This document shows, one piece after another, positions 50,544 through 59,366 of a stretch of DNA of 64,000 nt. Position numbers and translations under genes: made by a program. How positions within the stretch are numbered: the first letter of the stretch is position 1; each line of letters begins with the position of its first letter. The DNA comes from Arthrobacter sp. V1I9 (GTDB taxonomy: Bacteria; Actinomycetota; Actinomycetes; Actinomycetales; Micrococcaceae), in the NCBI RefSeq assembly GCF_030817075.1, contig NZ_JAUSYU010000001.1, forward strand, positions 868,001 through 932,000, in the 5' to 3' direction. The notes below the pieces were generated by a model. The model saw only the letters and a program-made list of their open reading frames with translations. It made no database searches and had not been told where the DNA came from.

Positions 50544-51975
50544 GTGGTCCAAACCTTGCAGAACTTCATCAACGGGACGTTCGTTACGCCTGCCGGCGCC
50601 GGCACGCTGGACATCGTCAACCCCACCAACGGTGACGTTGTGGCCCACTCGCCCATCTCCGCCCAGGAAGACGTTGACGCTGCCATGGCTGCGGCCAAGG
50701 AGGCCTTCAAGACCTGGAAGCACGTCACCCCGGGACAACGGCAGCTGATGCTGCTCAAGCTCGCGGACGCCATTGAGGCCAACAGCGATGAACTGGTGGA
50801 GGCGCAGCACCGCAACACCGGCCAGGTGCGGTCCCTGATTGCCTCCGAGGAAATCGCTGCCGGCGCTGACCAGCTGCGCTTCTTCGCCGGAGCCGCGCGC
50901 ATCCTCGAAGGCAAGTCCGCCGGAGAGTACTTCGAAGGACACACCTCCTACGTGCGCCGCGAACCCATCGGCGTCGTGGCCCAGGTTGCTCCCTGGAAAC
51001 TACCCGTTCCTGATGGCCATCTGGAAAATCGGCCCCGCGCTCGCAGCCGGCAACACCGTGGTGCTGAAGCCCTCGGACACTACCCCCGAATCCACCCTGG
51101 TCCTGGCCCGCCTTGCCGGGGACATCCTGCCCGCAGGGGTGCTCAACGTGGTGCTGGGCACCGGCAAGACCGGCGCCATGATGGTGGACCACAAGGTCCC
51201 GGGATTGGTGTCTATCACGGGCTCGGTCCGTGCCGGCATCGCCGTCGCCTCCGGTGCTGCCAAGGGACTCAAACGTGCCCACCTGGAGCTTGGCGGGAAG
51301 GCACCGGCCATCGTCTTCAAGGACGCCGACATCAAGAAGAGCGCCGCGGCGATCGCCGAGTTCGCCTTCTTCAACGCCGGACAGGACTGCACCGCGATCA
51401 CCCGGGTGCTGGTGGAGGACTCCGTGCACGACGACGTGGTAGCCGCCATGGTGGAGCACACGAGAACCCTGCGTACCGGCTCCCAAAACGACGAAGACAA
51501 CTACTTCGGCCCGCTGAACAACGTCAACCACTTCAACCAGGTCACGTCGGTGGTGGAAAACCTCCCCGCGCACTGCCGCATCGAAACCGGCGGACACCGG
51601 GCAGGGGAGAAGGGCTTCTTCTTCGAGCCCACCATCATCACCGGCGCAAAGCAGTCGGACAACATCGTCCAGCAGGAAACCTTCGGTCCGGTCATCACCG
51701 TGCAGAAGTTCAGCACCGAGGAAGAAGCGGTAGAACTGGCCAACGACGTGGACTACGCACTGGCCTCCAGCGTGTGGACCACCAACCACGGCACTGCCAT
51801 GCGCCTGAGCCGGGACCTGGACTTCGGCGCCGTCTGGATCAACACCCACATCCTGCTCACCGCCGAAATGCCCCACGGCGGCTTCAAACAATCCGGCTAC
51901 GGCAAAGACCTCTCCATGTACGGCGTCGAGGACTACACACGCATCAAGCACGTGATGTCCGCGCTCGACTCCTAA
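50544..51975 (+). pseudogene. Aldehyde dehydrogenase (gamma-aminobutyraldehyde type), frameshifted
   Basis: A NAD-dependent aldehyde dehydrogenase of about 477 residues, related to the PatD/gamma-aminobutyraldehyde dehydrogenases of putrescine breakdown. The frame from the GTG at 50544 (GGAAAGAGG upstream) reads LQNFINGTFVTPAGAG to GVVAQVAPW. It then resumes in another frame as NYPFLMAIWKIGPALAAGNT and continues to the end. The cause is an extra A in 50997-50999: TGGAAACTAC for an expected TGGAACTAC. Otherwise the active site is whole, with LELGGKAPAIVF and the catalytic cysteine in NAGQDCTAITRV. A homopolymer base-calling error is as likely as a real lesion. gabT follows after 35 bases. Confidence 0.85.
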
Positions 51976-52010
51976 TCCCCACCGACGCCATTCAGTAAAA
52001 AGGAAACACC

Positions 52011-53381
52011 ATGACCACCACCGCATCAGACATCACCTTCCGCCTCGAGCAAAAGCGGCGCATCCAAGCCGACTTCCCGGGCCCCAAGTCGCTGGCCCTG
52101 GCCGAGCGGCGCAAGGCCGTGGTCGCCGCGGGCGTCGCGTCCGGCGTCCCGGTCTATGTTGCCGACGCCGACGGCGGCATCATCCAGGACGTCGACGGCA
52201 ACTCCTTCATTGACCTGGGCTCCGGCATCGCCGTGACCAGCGTCGGGGCCTCGGATCCCGCCGTCGTAGGGGCCGTGAAGGAAGCCGTGGAGCACTTCAC
52301 GCACACCTGCTTTATGGTCACCCCGTACGAAGGCTACGTCGCAGTGGCCGAGCAGCTGAACCGCCTCACCCCGGGCGACCACGAAAAGCGCACCGTCCTC
52401 TTCAACTCCGGCGCCGAGGCAGTGGAGAACGCCATCAAGGTGGCCCGCCTGGCCACCGGCCGCGACGCCGTCGTGGCTTTCGACCACGCCTACCACGGCC
52501 GCACCAACCTCACCATGGCGCTGACCGCCAAGGCCATGCCGTACAAGACCAACTTCGGCCCGTTCGCGCCCGAGGTCTACCGCATGCCCATGAGCTACCC
52601 GTACCGCGAGGAAAACCCGGAGATCACCGGCGCCGAGGCCGCCAAACGCGCCATCACCATGATCGAGAAGCAGATCGGCGGAGACCAGGTTGCCGCGATC
52701 ATCATCGAGCCCATCCAGGGCGAGGGCGGCTTCATCGTCCCGGCCGAGGGCTTCCTCCCGGCGCTGGCCGAATGGGCCAAGGAGAAGGGCATCGTCTTTA
52801 TCGCCGACGAGGTCCAGTCCGGTTTCTGCCGCACCGGTGAATGGTTCGCCGTCAACCACGAGGGCGTCATCCCGGACATCATGACCCTTGCCAAGGGAAT
52901 CGCCGGCGGCATGCCGCTGTCCGCCATCACCGGCCGGGCAGACCTGCTCGACGCCGTCCACCCGGGCGGCCTGGGCGGCACCTATGGCGGCAACCCGGTG
53001 GCGTGTGCTGCCGCGCTGGCCTCCATCGGCTCCATGGAGGAATACGACCTCGCCGGCCGTGCCCGGCACATTGAAGCGGTGGCCACCACCCGGCTGCGTG
53101 AACTGCAGACCGAGCTGGCCGGGTCCGACTCTGCCGTGATCGGCGACGTCCGCGGCCGCGGTGCCATGCTGGCGATCGAACTGGTCCAGGCCGGCTCCAA
53201 GGAACCGAACCCGGAACTCACCAAAGCTGTTGCCGCCGCCTGCCTCAAGGAAGGCGTCATCATCCTCACCTGCGGCACCTACGGCAACGTCATCCGGCTC
53301 CTGCCGCCACTCGTCATCACCGACGAACTGCTGAACGACGGACTGGATGTCCTGGCCGCGGCCATCAAGGCCAACGCATAA
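52011..53381 (+). CDS. gabT: 4-Aminobutyrate aminotransferase
   Basis: A 456-residue class III aminotransferase that converts GABA and 2-oxoglutarate to succinic semialdehyde and glutamate. The cofactor lysine is in MTLAKGIAGGMPL near residue 300. NSGAEAVENAIKVAR, FDHAYHGRTNLTMALTAK, EPIQGEGGFIVP and FIADEVQSGFCRTG are family blocks. AAAAGGA precedes the ATG. It forms an operon with the frameshifted aldehyde dehydrogenase, together covering the two steps from gamma-aminobutyraldehyde to succinic semialdehyde, and is likely under PucR control. A strong terminator follows. Confidence 0.93.
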   Translation: MTTTASDITFRLEQKRRIQADFPGPKSLALAERRKAVVAAGVASGVPVYVADADGGIIQDVDGNSFIDLGSGIAVTSVGASDPAVVGAVKEAVEHFTHTCFMVTPYEGYVAVAEQLNRLTPGDHEKRTVLFNSGAEAVENAIKVARLATGRDAVVAFDHAYHGRTNLTMALTAKAMPYKTNFGPFAPEVYRMPMSYPYREENPEITGAEAAKRAITMIEKQIGGDQVAAIIIEPIQGEGGFIVPAEGFLPALAEWAKEKGIVFIADEVQSGFCRTGEWFAVNHEGVIPDIMTLAKGIAGGMPLSAITGRADLLDAVHPGGLGGTYGGNPVACAAALASIGSMEEYDLAGRARHIEAVATTRLRELQTELAGSDSAVIGDVRGRGAMLAIELVQAGSKEPNPELTKAVAAACLKEGVIILTCGTYGNVIRLLPPLVITDELLNDGLDVLAAAIKANA

Positions 53382-53416
53382 ACGCTGGCGAAGTTCCAGC
53401 CAAGTAAACGAGACAG

Positions 53417-53452
53417 AGGCGGCACCCCCAGTACCGGGGTGCCGCCTTCTTT
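53417..53452 (+). terminator. Terminator after gabT
   Basis: AGGCGGCACCCC (53417-53428) pairs perfectly with GGGGTGCCGCCT (53436-53447), followed by TCTTTTG. Confidence 0.9.
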
Positions 53453-53699
53453 TGTGCAGCAACCCCTCCGGGAACACCTACCCTGCCCCTAACGTCAACC
53501 TGTCAACTACCTAATTCCCCCCCCTTTTATACGCGGGAAGTACCCAACCACCCCGCTAAACGAGAGAGTGCTCGTAAGTATCCCTAAGGCTCTCATTGAA
53601 GTACCGGGTACTCGTGTTGAGCGTCAACCACTCCTCGTAACTTGGACGTATCGGCGAGCCACGCAGCGGCAGCCGAAAGCCCCTAGTTGAGGAGAGCCG
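53453..53699 (+). promoter_or_regulatory. Structured leader of the Pel-like operon, riboswitch-like
   Basis: No protein gene fits here. After a run of eight C and a -10-like TATACG (53529-53534) come several perfect hairpins: GCGGG/CCCGC (53533-53556), CGAG/CTCG (53561-53574), AGTACC-G-GGTACT (53600-53612) and GTTGA-GCG-TCAAC (53616-53628). Then CTCCTC (53631-53636) is the exact complement of the small ORF's GAGGAG (53689-53694). ATCGGC (53650-53655) is the complement of GCCGAT (53696-53701), which includes the first two bases of its ATG. This is the look of a cis-regulatory RNA that controls initiation. It matches no riboswitch class I know, c-di-GMP and c-di-AMP types included. Confidence 0.5.
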
Positions 53700-53831
53700 A
53701 TGAAACGCTTCGAACCTGACTATCCCCCAGTGGCGATACCACTGGACGCCGGGGCCGCTGCTTGCGTGGAGGGGAAGGGCCGGCGCCAAGCCACGGACAG
53801 CATGTTGCTAAAGACAGGGGAATTGCCATGA
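53700..53831 (+). CDS. 43-residue small protein, first gene of the Pel-like operon
   Basis: A small ORF beginning MKRFEPDYPPVAIPLDAGAA and ending MLLKTGELP. GAGGAGA stands 5 bases before the ATG, one of the best ribosome sites in the window. Its TGA overlaps the ATG of the next gene (ATGA at 53828-53831), the same coupling used by the following genes. It has no membrane helix or signal peptide and I recognise no family. It may be a genuine small protein or a sensor ORF that couples the leader to the operon. Its SD and start can be hidden by the upstream leader. Confidence 0.6.
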   Translation: MKRFEPDYPPVAIPLDAGAAACVEGKGRRQATDSMLLKTGELP

Positions 53832-54391
53832 CTCAGCTATCCACGGGAACCGAGGACCGGACCGTCCACGCTGCCGCCACGCGTTCGACTCTTGAGGACA
53901 AAAAGCACCATCGCGGCCGGCGCTTTTTCGGCAACACCGACCTCCATGCCGCACGGCCGGAATCAATTCCTGAGCAAGCGTCCCCGGCAGTCGCCCCGGA
54001 CGCAGATCTGTGGGACGAAGGGCGTGTGGCGGCCCGGGCCGGAAACCATGAGAGGGCCATCGCCTGCTTCGTCGAGGAAGCGGAGGCACGCTCCATGCAG
54101 GGCAGCCACGGCCGCGCCGCAATTGCGTTCCGGACGGCCTCAGAGGAGGCCCGTTTGCAGGGGATGGCAGAGCAGTGCGACCAGCTGCTCGAGCGTGCCG
54201 CAGCGGCCTACACGAGTGCAGCGGAGCGCAGCGTGCTCGCACAGGACGCCACGCATCAGGCATGGATCTCGGCGGCCAAGTGCTTCCTCCAGCTGCAGCA
54301 GTTGGACAGGGCGGCCTGGTGCATCGAGCAGGCCCGCATGGTGTCCGGCCACACCCGTGCTCTTGACGAAGGCGCTATGACGCCATCATGA
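53828..54391 (+). CDS. Helical-repeat (TPR-like) protein of the Pel-like operon
   Basis: A 187-residue soluble protein. Residues 1-55 are charged and probably disordered. From DLWDEGRVAARAGNHERAIACFVEEAEARSMQGSHGRAAIAFRTAS to WISAAKCFLQLQQLDRAAWCIEQAR it has three or four paired helices of TPR type. In Gram-negative pel clusters PelE carries a TPR region and helps assemble the synthesis complex, so this may be a functional counterpart; that is inference from place, not sequence. The ATG overlaps the small ORF's stop and the stop overlaps the glycosyltransferase start by 4 bases. Confidence 0.75.
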   Translation: MTQLSTGTEDRTVHAAATRSTLEDKKHHRGRRFFGNTDLHAARPESIPEQASPAVAPDADLWDEGRVAARAGNHERAIACFVEEAEARSMQGSHGRAAIAFRTASEEARLQGMAEQCDQLLERAAAAYTSAAERSVLAQDATHQAWISAAKCFLQLQQLDRAAWCIEQARMVSGHTRALDEGAMTPS

Positions 54392-55839
54392 AGATCCTAC
54401 TGACCACCGAGGGAACCTACCCCTACTATCAAGGCGGAGTGTCAACGTGGGCACATGAACTGGTGAATGGGCTGCCCGAGCATGAGTTTGTGGTGGCTGC
54501 GGTCATCGGCGGCCCCGATGTGACCCGCGCTTTCAACGTCCCGGAGAACACCAGCATCGTGCCAATCCCGTTATGGGGAACGGAGAAGGTGGACGAGTAT
54601 GTCCAGCCGGATCCCAAGACCCGACGACGGAACTCACTGCGGGGAAAGTCACGGGAAAAGGCACTGGTCGAGCTGCTCCTGCCGGCATACGAGGAGTTGA
54701 TCGGACACCTCCTGGAGACCAGGGAACCCAGGGCCCTCGGTGCAGCCATCGCTGACATAGCCAGGTACTGCGAAACCAACGATCTGCATGAGGGATTGCG
54801 TGACCCTCGATGCTGGCAATTGGTGCGCGCCCGGCTCAGCGAGCATCCGCTCCTCACCGACATCTCCATGGCCGACGCCATCGACTTCGCCCGTTCCCTA
54901 TATCGCTACCTGACGCCGCTGGCAGTTCCCCTGCCTGACGTGGACGTAGCGCATACGTCCGGGGCTGCGCTCTGCGCGCTGCCTGCACTCGCCGCCAAGC
55001 TGAACCGTGGCGTCCCACTGCTCCTGACCGAGCACGGGGTCTACGTACGGGAACGTGTGCTTCATCTGGTCCGAAACGACACGCCACTCCTACGAAAGGT
55101 GCTGCTGGGCAATCTCTACCGGGCCATTGCCCGTTGCGCCTACACGCATGCCGACGTCGTCCTGCCGGTCTGTGCGTACAACACCAACTGGGAGTATGAG
55201 TTGGGCGCTGATCCCGCCAGCCTGCAGGTGGTTCATAACGGGGTCAATCCTGACGAGTTCGTTCCGCGGGAGGTCGAGCTGGACAGGCCGACGATTGCCT
55301 ACGTCGGTCGCATCGAGCCGCTCAAGGACATCCTGGGGCTCATCAACGCCCTCCACCTGGTCCGCCGCGAGATCCCTGACGTGCTCCTGCGGATCTACGG
55401 CCCTGAGGATGACCGCCGGTATGCCCAGCGTTGCCGGCTGGCCGTGGCAACCCTGCAGCTTGAGGATAACGTCGTGTTCGAAGGGGCTACAAACGACCCG
55501 GTCCTGGCCTACCAGGAGTCGGATGTTGTGGTGCTCTGCTCGGTGTCCGAGGGCTTTCCCTACACCGTGGTCGAGGCGATGTGTACCGGCCGACCGGTCG
55601 TTGCGACTGCAGTTGGCGGCGTACCCGAGGCATTGAACCGCCCCGAGTTGCTCGTTGAGCCGCAGAATCCGCAGGCATTGGCGGATGCACTCGTCGCCCT
55701 TTTCCGGCAGACACCCGCGCAACGCGCCGCGATCGGTGCGGAGTTCCGGGAGCGTGCTGTCGAGTTGTTCTCACAGGAGCGCTTCCTTGAGGCGTACCGT
55801 TCCCTCTACTTGGAGGTTGCCCATGACTACGTTGCCTGA
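54388..55839 (+). CDS. pelF: GT4-family glycosyltransferase, PelF-type
   Basis: A 483-residue GT-B glycosyltransferase. The N-terminal domain opens MKILLTTEGTYPYYQGGVST, then WAHELVNGLPEHEF. The C-terminal domain has YVGRIEPLKDILGLINALHLV, then the nucleotide-binding EX7E motif in CSVSEGFPYTVVEAMCTGRPVVATAVGGVPEA near residue 400. Length and N terminus match PelF, the cytoplasmic polymerase of Pel exopolysaccharide, which uses UDP-sugars. It overlaps the helical-repeat gene before and the PelG-type gene after by 17 bases. Other GT4 enzymes share the C-terminal motif; the PelG neighbour makes the PelF call much stronger. Confidence 0.85.
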   Translation: MKILLTTEGTYPYYQGGVSTWAHELVNGLPEHEFVVAAVIGGPDVTRAFNVPENTSIVPIPLWGTEKVDEYVQPDPKTRRRNSLRGKSREKALVELLLPAYEELIGHLLETREPRALGAAIADIARYCETNDLHEGLRDPRCWQLVRARLSEHPLLTDISMADAIDFARSLYRYLTPLAVPLPDVDVAHTSGAALCALPALAAKLNRGVPLLLTEHGVYVRERVLHLVRNDTPLLRKVLLGNLYRAIARCAYTHADVVLPVCAYNTNWEYELGADPASLQVVHNGVNPDEFVPREVELDRPTIAYVGRIEPLKDILGLINALHLVRREIPDVLLRIYGPEDDRRYAQRCRLAVATLQLEDNVVFEGATNDPVLAYQESDVVVLCSVSEGFPYTVVEAMCTGRPVVATAVGGVPEALNRPELLVEPQNPQALADALVALFRQTPAQRAAIGAEFRERAVELFSQERFLEAYRSLYLEVAHDYVA

Positions 55840-57484
55840 GGGCCGCTCCCTGAATGACTTCACCATGGGTTTCGACGAACTGGGCCCGGACCTGCACGCC
55901 GAGGCGCGTTCTGTTGCGGGGCGGACCCGCCAAGCGCAGGATGCCTTTGAAGTGGCAGTGATCCTCGCGACCCTGGGCTACAGCGACCAGCGCGCGCGTG
56001 AGCTGGGGTGCCGGGATGTTTTCGAGCTCGCCGAGAAGGTAACGTCACTCTTGCCGCTCTACGGCGGGCCTGTGGATGAGCCGCCGGTCGGCACTGTCGA
56101 CCACGCACCCGAACCTTCGCCTGGACCCGACCGGATGAGCCTGGGGCTACTCGCCCGATCGCTGCTCTATTCAGCGCCGTGGATCATCGCCGTCGTTGCG
56201 CTGCTTATCGCGCGGGTGTCCTTCTGGTCCACAATCACCCCGCAAATGTTTTCTACTACCGTCAGCCTGGCTTTGTTCGCGGCCCTGATCGTTACCGGTG
56301 GGTTTATGCAGGCGTTCGCACGGAGAGGGCTGTTCTATTCCTTGCAACACAGCGAAACCCTGCTGCGCTGGGCCTTGCGTTGGACGCTGGGAGCGGGCCT
56401 GGCGGCATTACTCGTGGTAATCGGGGGCGGTTATCTGATTCTGGAGTATGGGCTGCAAGCGTATACACCTGCGGCGAACCGGTCATTCCTGTTCTTCGGA
56501 CTCTCCATAGGTGTCTTGCTTCTGGCCTTTTCGCCACTCTATCTCGCCCGGGCGCTGCGGGAAGTGGTTATTGCAGCCGGCGCCGGCGGGCTCGTTTCCA
56601 TAGTCGGCGGGTTGATGATCATCCATGGAAACTACATCAACCTTTTTACCGCCCAATGGGTCCAGTTCGCTGCCTTGTGGACGGCGGTGATTGTGGCCGT
56701 GCTGTTTGACGTTCGTGTCCTGCGGCGGCTTGCCGCACCGCCCGTGGAGGCGGACGACGACACGGGAGCGGATGACCGGCAGGTCCTTTCACCGCGGCTT
56801 GGACCGGTGGCGCGGTCAGTTCGGCCTTTCTGGGCCTACGGAACAGGATTCTTTGTGCTCCTCGTGATTGATCAGCTCGTCGCAGGAGGCTTATGGATGG
56901 GGACGTTCAACTACAACGGGCTTTACCAGGTCGGTGTCGGGACGGGCCTGCTCGTCCTTGTTCCGACACTCACCTACGCGATTGCCGCAGGTTACCTGCT
57001 GCCGGCCACTGTTCGGCGCGAGATGAGACGGCACAGGATCTCCGGCAGCGAGGGAATTAACCGGGTGATGCTCGCTTTCTACCGCCGGCACCTGGTGATG
57101 ACCGTGCTCGTCGGGGCGCTCAGCGGTGCACTGCTGTTGGCTGCCACAGACTGGCTCGCCACGGTGAGCCTGCTGACCGTACACCTCCAGTTGGCCAAGG
57201 ATGTGTACACCGCTTCCCTGGTGGGCTACTTGTTGTTGGGGATTGGAGCCTTCAACACCGGGCAGTTGTTCAGCCTGGGCAGGGCGCGACTGCCTGCGGC
57301 CGTCGTATGGGCCGCAGCGGCGGTGTCCCTCGCCTTAGGACTCGTACTTTCGTATCTATGGGACGACATTATGGGCCCCGTTACCGGGTTGGTGACCGGT
57401 TCAACAGTGTTCGCCATTGCGACGACGTTTGCCACCTACCGCATGTTCCGGCGATTCGACCTCAGCTACTTCAGGGCGTTCTGA
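55823..57484 (+). CDS. pelG: PelG-type polytopic membrane protein
   Basis: A 553-residue membrane protein with about 12 helices. The first 100 residues are cytoplasmic and contain a helical stretch, TRQAQDAFEVAVILATLGYS, beyond the usual PelG length of about 455. Helices follow from RSLLYSAPWIIAVVALLIARV to VTGLVTGSTVFAIATTFATY. PelG is a flippase-like MOP-fold partner of PelF for export of the growing chain. The ATG at 55823 has GGAGG 7 bases upstream and overlaps pelF, so their translation is linked. The stop overlaps the next start in TGATG. Confidence 0.78.
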   Translation: MTTLPEGRSLNDFTMGFDELGPDLHAEARSVAGRTRQAQDAFEVAVILATLGYSDQRARELGCRDVFELAEKVTSLLPLYGGPVDEPPVGTVDHAPEPSPGPDRMSLGLLARSLLYSAPWIIAVVALLIARVSFWSTITPQMFSTTVSLALFAALIVTGGFMQAFARRGLFYSLQHSETLLRWALRWTLGAGLAALLVVIGGGYLILEYGLQAYTPAANRSFLFFGLSIGVLLLAFSPLYLARALREVVIAAGAGGLVSIVGGLMIIHGNYINLFTAQWVQFAALWTAVIVAVLFDVRVLRRLAAPPVEADDDTGADDRQVLSPRLGPVARSVRPFWAYGTGFFVLLVIDQLVAGGLWMGTFNYNGLYQVGVGTGLLVLVPTLTYAIAAGYLLPATVRREMRRHRISGSEGINRVMLAFYRRHLVMTVLVGALSGALLLAATDWLATVSLLTVHLQLAKDVYTASLVGYLLLGIGAFNTGQLFSLGRARLPAAVVWAAAAVSLALGLVLSYLWDDIMGPVTGLVTGSTVFAIATTFATYRMFRRFDLSYFRAF

Positions 57485-58500
57485 TGAAAATTTCCAAGAC
57501 CATTGTCGCTATCGTGGCCGCCCTCGGGCTGACCGCTGCCGGCGCCGCAACCGCCAGCAGCGTGTTGAACGAAGATGGAACGGTCCTGGCCTCATCGGGT
57601 CAGTGGCAGCTCCACCGAACTGCGGAAGGCATCCTCATGGACAACCCCTTCGACCGGGCCATTGCGGCGCGGGAGGTGCAGGACACCTACGAGTTCAATG
57701 GTGACACCGATCCTGCGCTGGCGTTCGTGCGCGCCACCGACGACGGCCTCCAGGTGGGCGTGGAGCCCATGCCCCATGCCGAAGCCCATAACGGCTTTTT
57801 TGCGGTTACCCACGATGCATATCCGGAGTCCAGCGTTTTCCATGTGCGCATGTCGAAACAGCCCGGACAGATCCAGTCCGCCAAGGAAGTCGGCCAAGCC
57901 GTCTTCGCAGTGCAGACTGCCTCCACCAAGATCACCGGCCTGATCAACTTCATCGTTCTGTCGGCCGACAGCACAGAGGGAATGACCTCTTGGAGGGTGG
58001 GGTACATGTACGGGCACGTGCGGAACGCCGAGTACATCAACTACTACAGCACGGAGCCGTCGGTGGACGAGCCGGACACCCGGGATATCACCCTCCGCAC
58101 GGACGGCCGGCGAACGCTGACAGTCTGGTTCGGCGAGGAACAGGTGTTCCACTCCGACCAGCTCGAGATGGACATCCAGGCACCGTACCAGCCGTACCTC
58201 GAGGTGCAGGCGGTGAAGACGCCGTACTTCTCCTCGTTCCAGAACTTTTGGGTCACCGAGGATGACGACTTGGAGCTGACCGGTCTGCCCGAGACCGCCG
58301 ACGTGAGGTTGGTGGACAGCCAAGGTACCGTGCTGGGTGAGACGTCGGTGAGGGCTGGAGGAACTGCAACCTTGGAACTGCCACCCTACGCGGCCAAAGG
58401 CAGTGGCACCTTGGAGATATCAGAGCCGGGTCGTGAACTCGTCAGGCTGGGGTCCTTCGACTACGCAGGCGGCGACGAACTCAAGGTGGTAACCAAGTGA
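57484..58500 (+). CDS. Secreted protein of unknown family in the Pel-like operon
   Basis: I do not recognise this 338-residue protein. MKISKTIVAIVAALGLTAAG, then AATASS is a signal peptide or N-terminal anchor. The rest has no further helix and is rich in beta-type segments with many Thr, Val and aromatic residues, for example VEPMPHAEAHNGFFAVTHDA and LINFIVLSADSTEGMTSWRVGYMYG, which suggests a jelly-roll or laminin-G-like carbohydrate-binding fold. The last 70 residues (LPETADVRLVDSQGTVLGET) look like a small Ig-like domain. It overlaps pelG by one base and the next gene by one base. A role in binding or modifying the polymer outside the cell is likely. Confidence 0.75.
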   Translation: MKISKTIVAIVAALGLTAAGAATASSVLNEDGTVLASSGQWQLHRTAEGILMDNPFDRAIAAREVQDTYEFNGDTDPALAFVRATDDGLQVGVEPMPHAEAHNGFFAVTHDAYPESSVFHVRMSKQPGQIQSAKEVGQAVFAVQTASTKITGLINFIVLSADSTEGMTSWRVGYMYGHVRNAEYINYYSTEPSVDEPDTRDITLRTDGRRTLTVWFGEEQVFHSDQLEMDIQAPYQPYLEVQAVKTPYFSSFQNFWVTEDDDLELTGLPETADVRLVDSQGTVLGETSVRAGGTATLELPPYAAKGSGTLEISEPGRELVRLGSFDYAGGDELKVVTK

Positions 58501-59366
58501 TGCCCGGGAGGCGCGGCCCAGGTATTACCTCGTTCCTGCGGACCCTGATCGGGCCGGTTGGGTCAGCGGAGGCAGGGCGAACAGTTCCGACATCCGGCAG
58601 GAGCGCCGCTCCTAACCGGGTCAACGCCTCGAGGATGTGGCCTTTTGCCATCTACTACGGGTGGCCGAGTTACATCAACGGCGCCCACAGCAAAGTGGCC
58701 CGCGCCATCAGTGCATTCGACGGCTACAGAATGGTGGTGTTCGGTGACGACACTGCGACGCCGGACGGCGATCCCTTGGCGGCTCCCATCATGGCAGGAG
58801 TCGCTGCCCGTGGGGGAGTCCCGTATGGGTATGTGACAGTCGGCGCTGCGGACGGGGAGCCAAACCACTCCTTGGGGGAGCTGCGCGAGCGTCTCGACGC
58901 GTGGCGGAGGCTCGGCGCCCGTGGAGTGCTCCTCGATTGCGCCGGTGCCGACTACGGGGTAACCCGAGCACGGTTCGACGCCGTGGTGAGGTACACACAC
59001 TCGCTGGGGTTAAGCGTGTTGGCGAACGCATGGAACCCTGACGACGTCCTGGCCCGCTCACTCACAATGGGTCCGGGAGATGGCTACCTGGGCGAAAACG
59101 ACGTTCTGTCGGATGGTCAGTTCCTGTCGCCGGCCACGTACAAGCCGAAGCTGGCGAAGATGGCGGCGTACAAGGCGAAGCTGGGGATTACCCTTTACGA
59201 AACAGCCACGAGCTATGACCTCCAGCACGCTGACGCCCTGACGCCACAGGTGATGGCCGCGCTGCAGGGCTACAACATTGACGCCTTCCACCTCACGGAC
59301 CCCATTTACAGCTGCTCAGACAACGTCCTGATCAGGCCGCCCGCAGGATTGGCGGACGGACAGTGA
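58500..59366 (+). CDS. GH114/spherulin-4-like TIM-barrel protein, copy 1
   Basis: A 288-residue protein. After a basic, glycine/proline-rich first 45 residues without a convincing signal peptide comes WPFAIYYGWPSYINGAHSKV, then GVPYGYVTVGAADGE, then RRLGARGVLLDCAGADYGVT, which follow the strands of a GH114/TM1410-type TIM barrel. The acid at the end of strand four would be the Asp of LLDCAG. PelA of Gram-negative clusters has a glycoside hydrolase domain of this kind. The start is the ATG at 58500 in TGATG; a GTG one codon earlier also overlaps. It overlaps the second barrel gene by GTGA. Confidence 0.7.
   Translation: MPGRRGPGITSFLRTLIGPVGSAEAGRTVPTSGRSAAPNRVNASRMWPFAIYYGWPSYINGAHSKVARAISAFDGYRMVVFGDDTATPDGDPLAAPIMAGVAARGGVPYGYVTVGAADGEPNHSLGELRERLDAWRRLGARGVLLDCAGADYGVTRARFDAVVRYTHSLGLSVLANAWNPDDVLARSLTMGPGDGYLGENDVLSDGQFLSPATYKPKLAKMAAYKAKLGITLYETATSYDLQHADALTPQVMAALQGYNIDAFHLTDPIYSCSDNVLIRPPAGLADGQ

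Noticed and set aside
52026..53477. A 483-codon minus-strand frame opposite gabT
   Set aside because: Low-complexity His/Gly/Val-rich translation typical of an antisense frame; gabT on the plus strand is unmistakable.
53453..53699. Known c-di-GMP or c-di-AMP riboswitch
   Set aside because: The conserved core words of the c-di-GMP-I and ydaO classes are not visible; only a generic structured leader can be claimed.
53556..53789. A 77-codon minus-strand frame over the Pel leader
   Set aside because: No ribosome site or family likeness; it lies across the hairpins and the small ORF that has better evidence.
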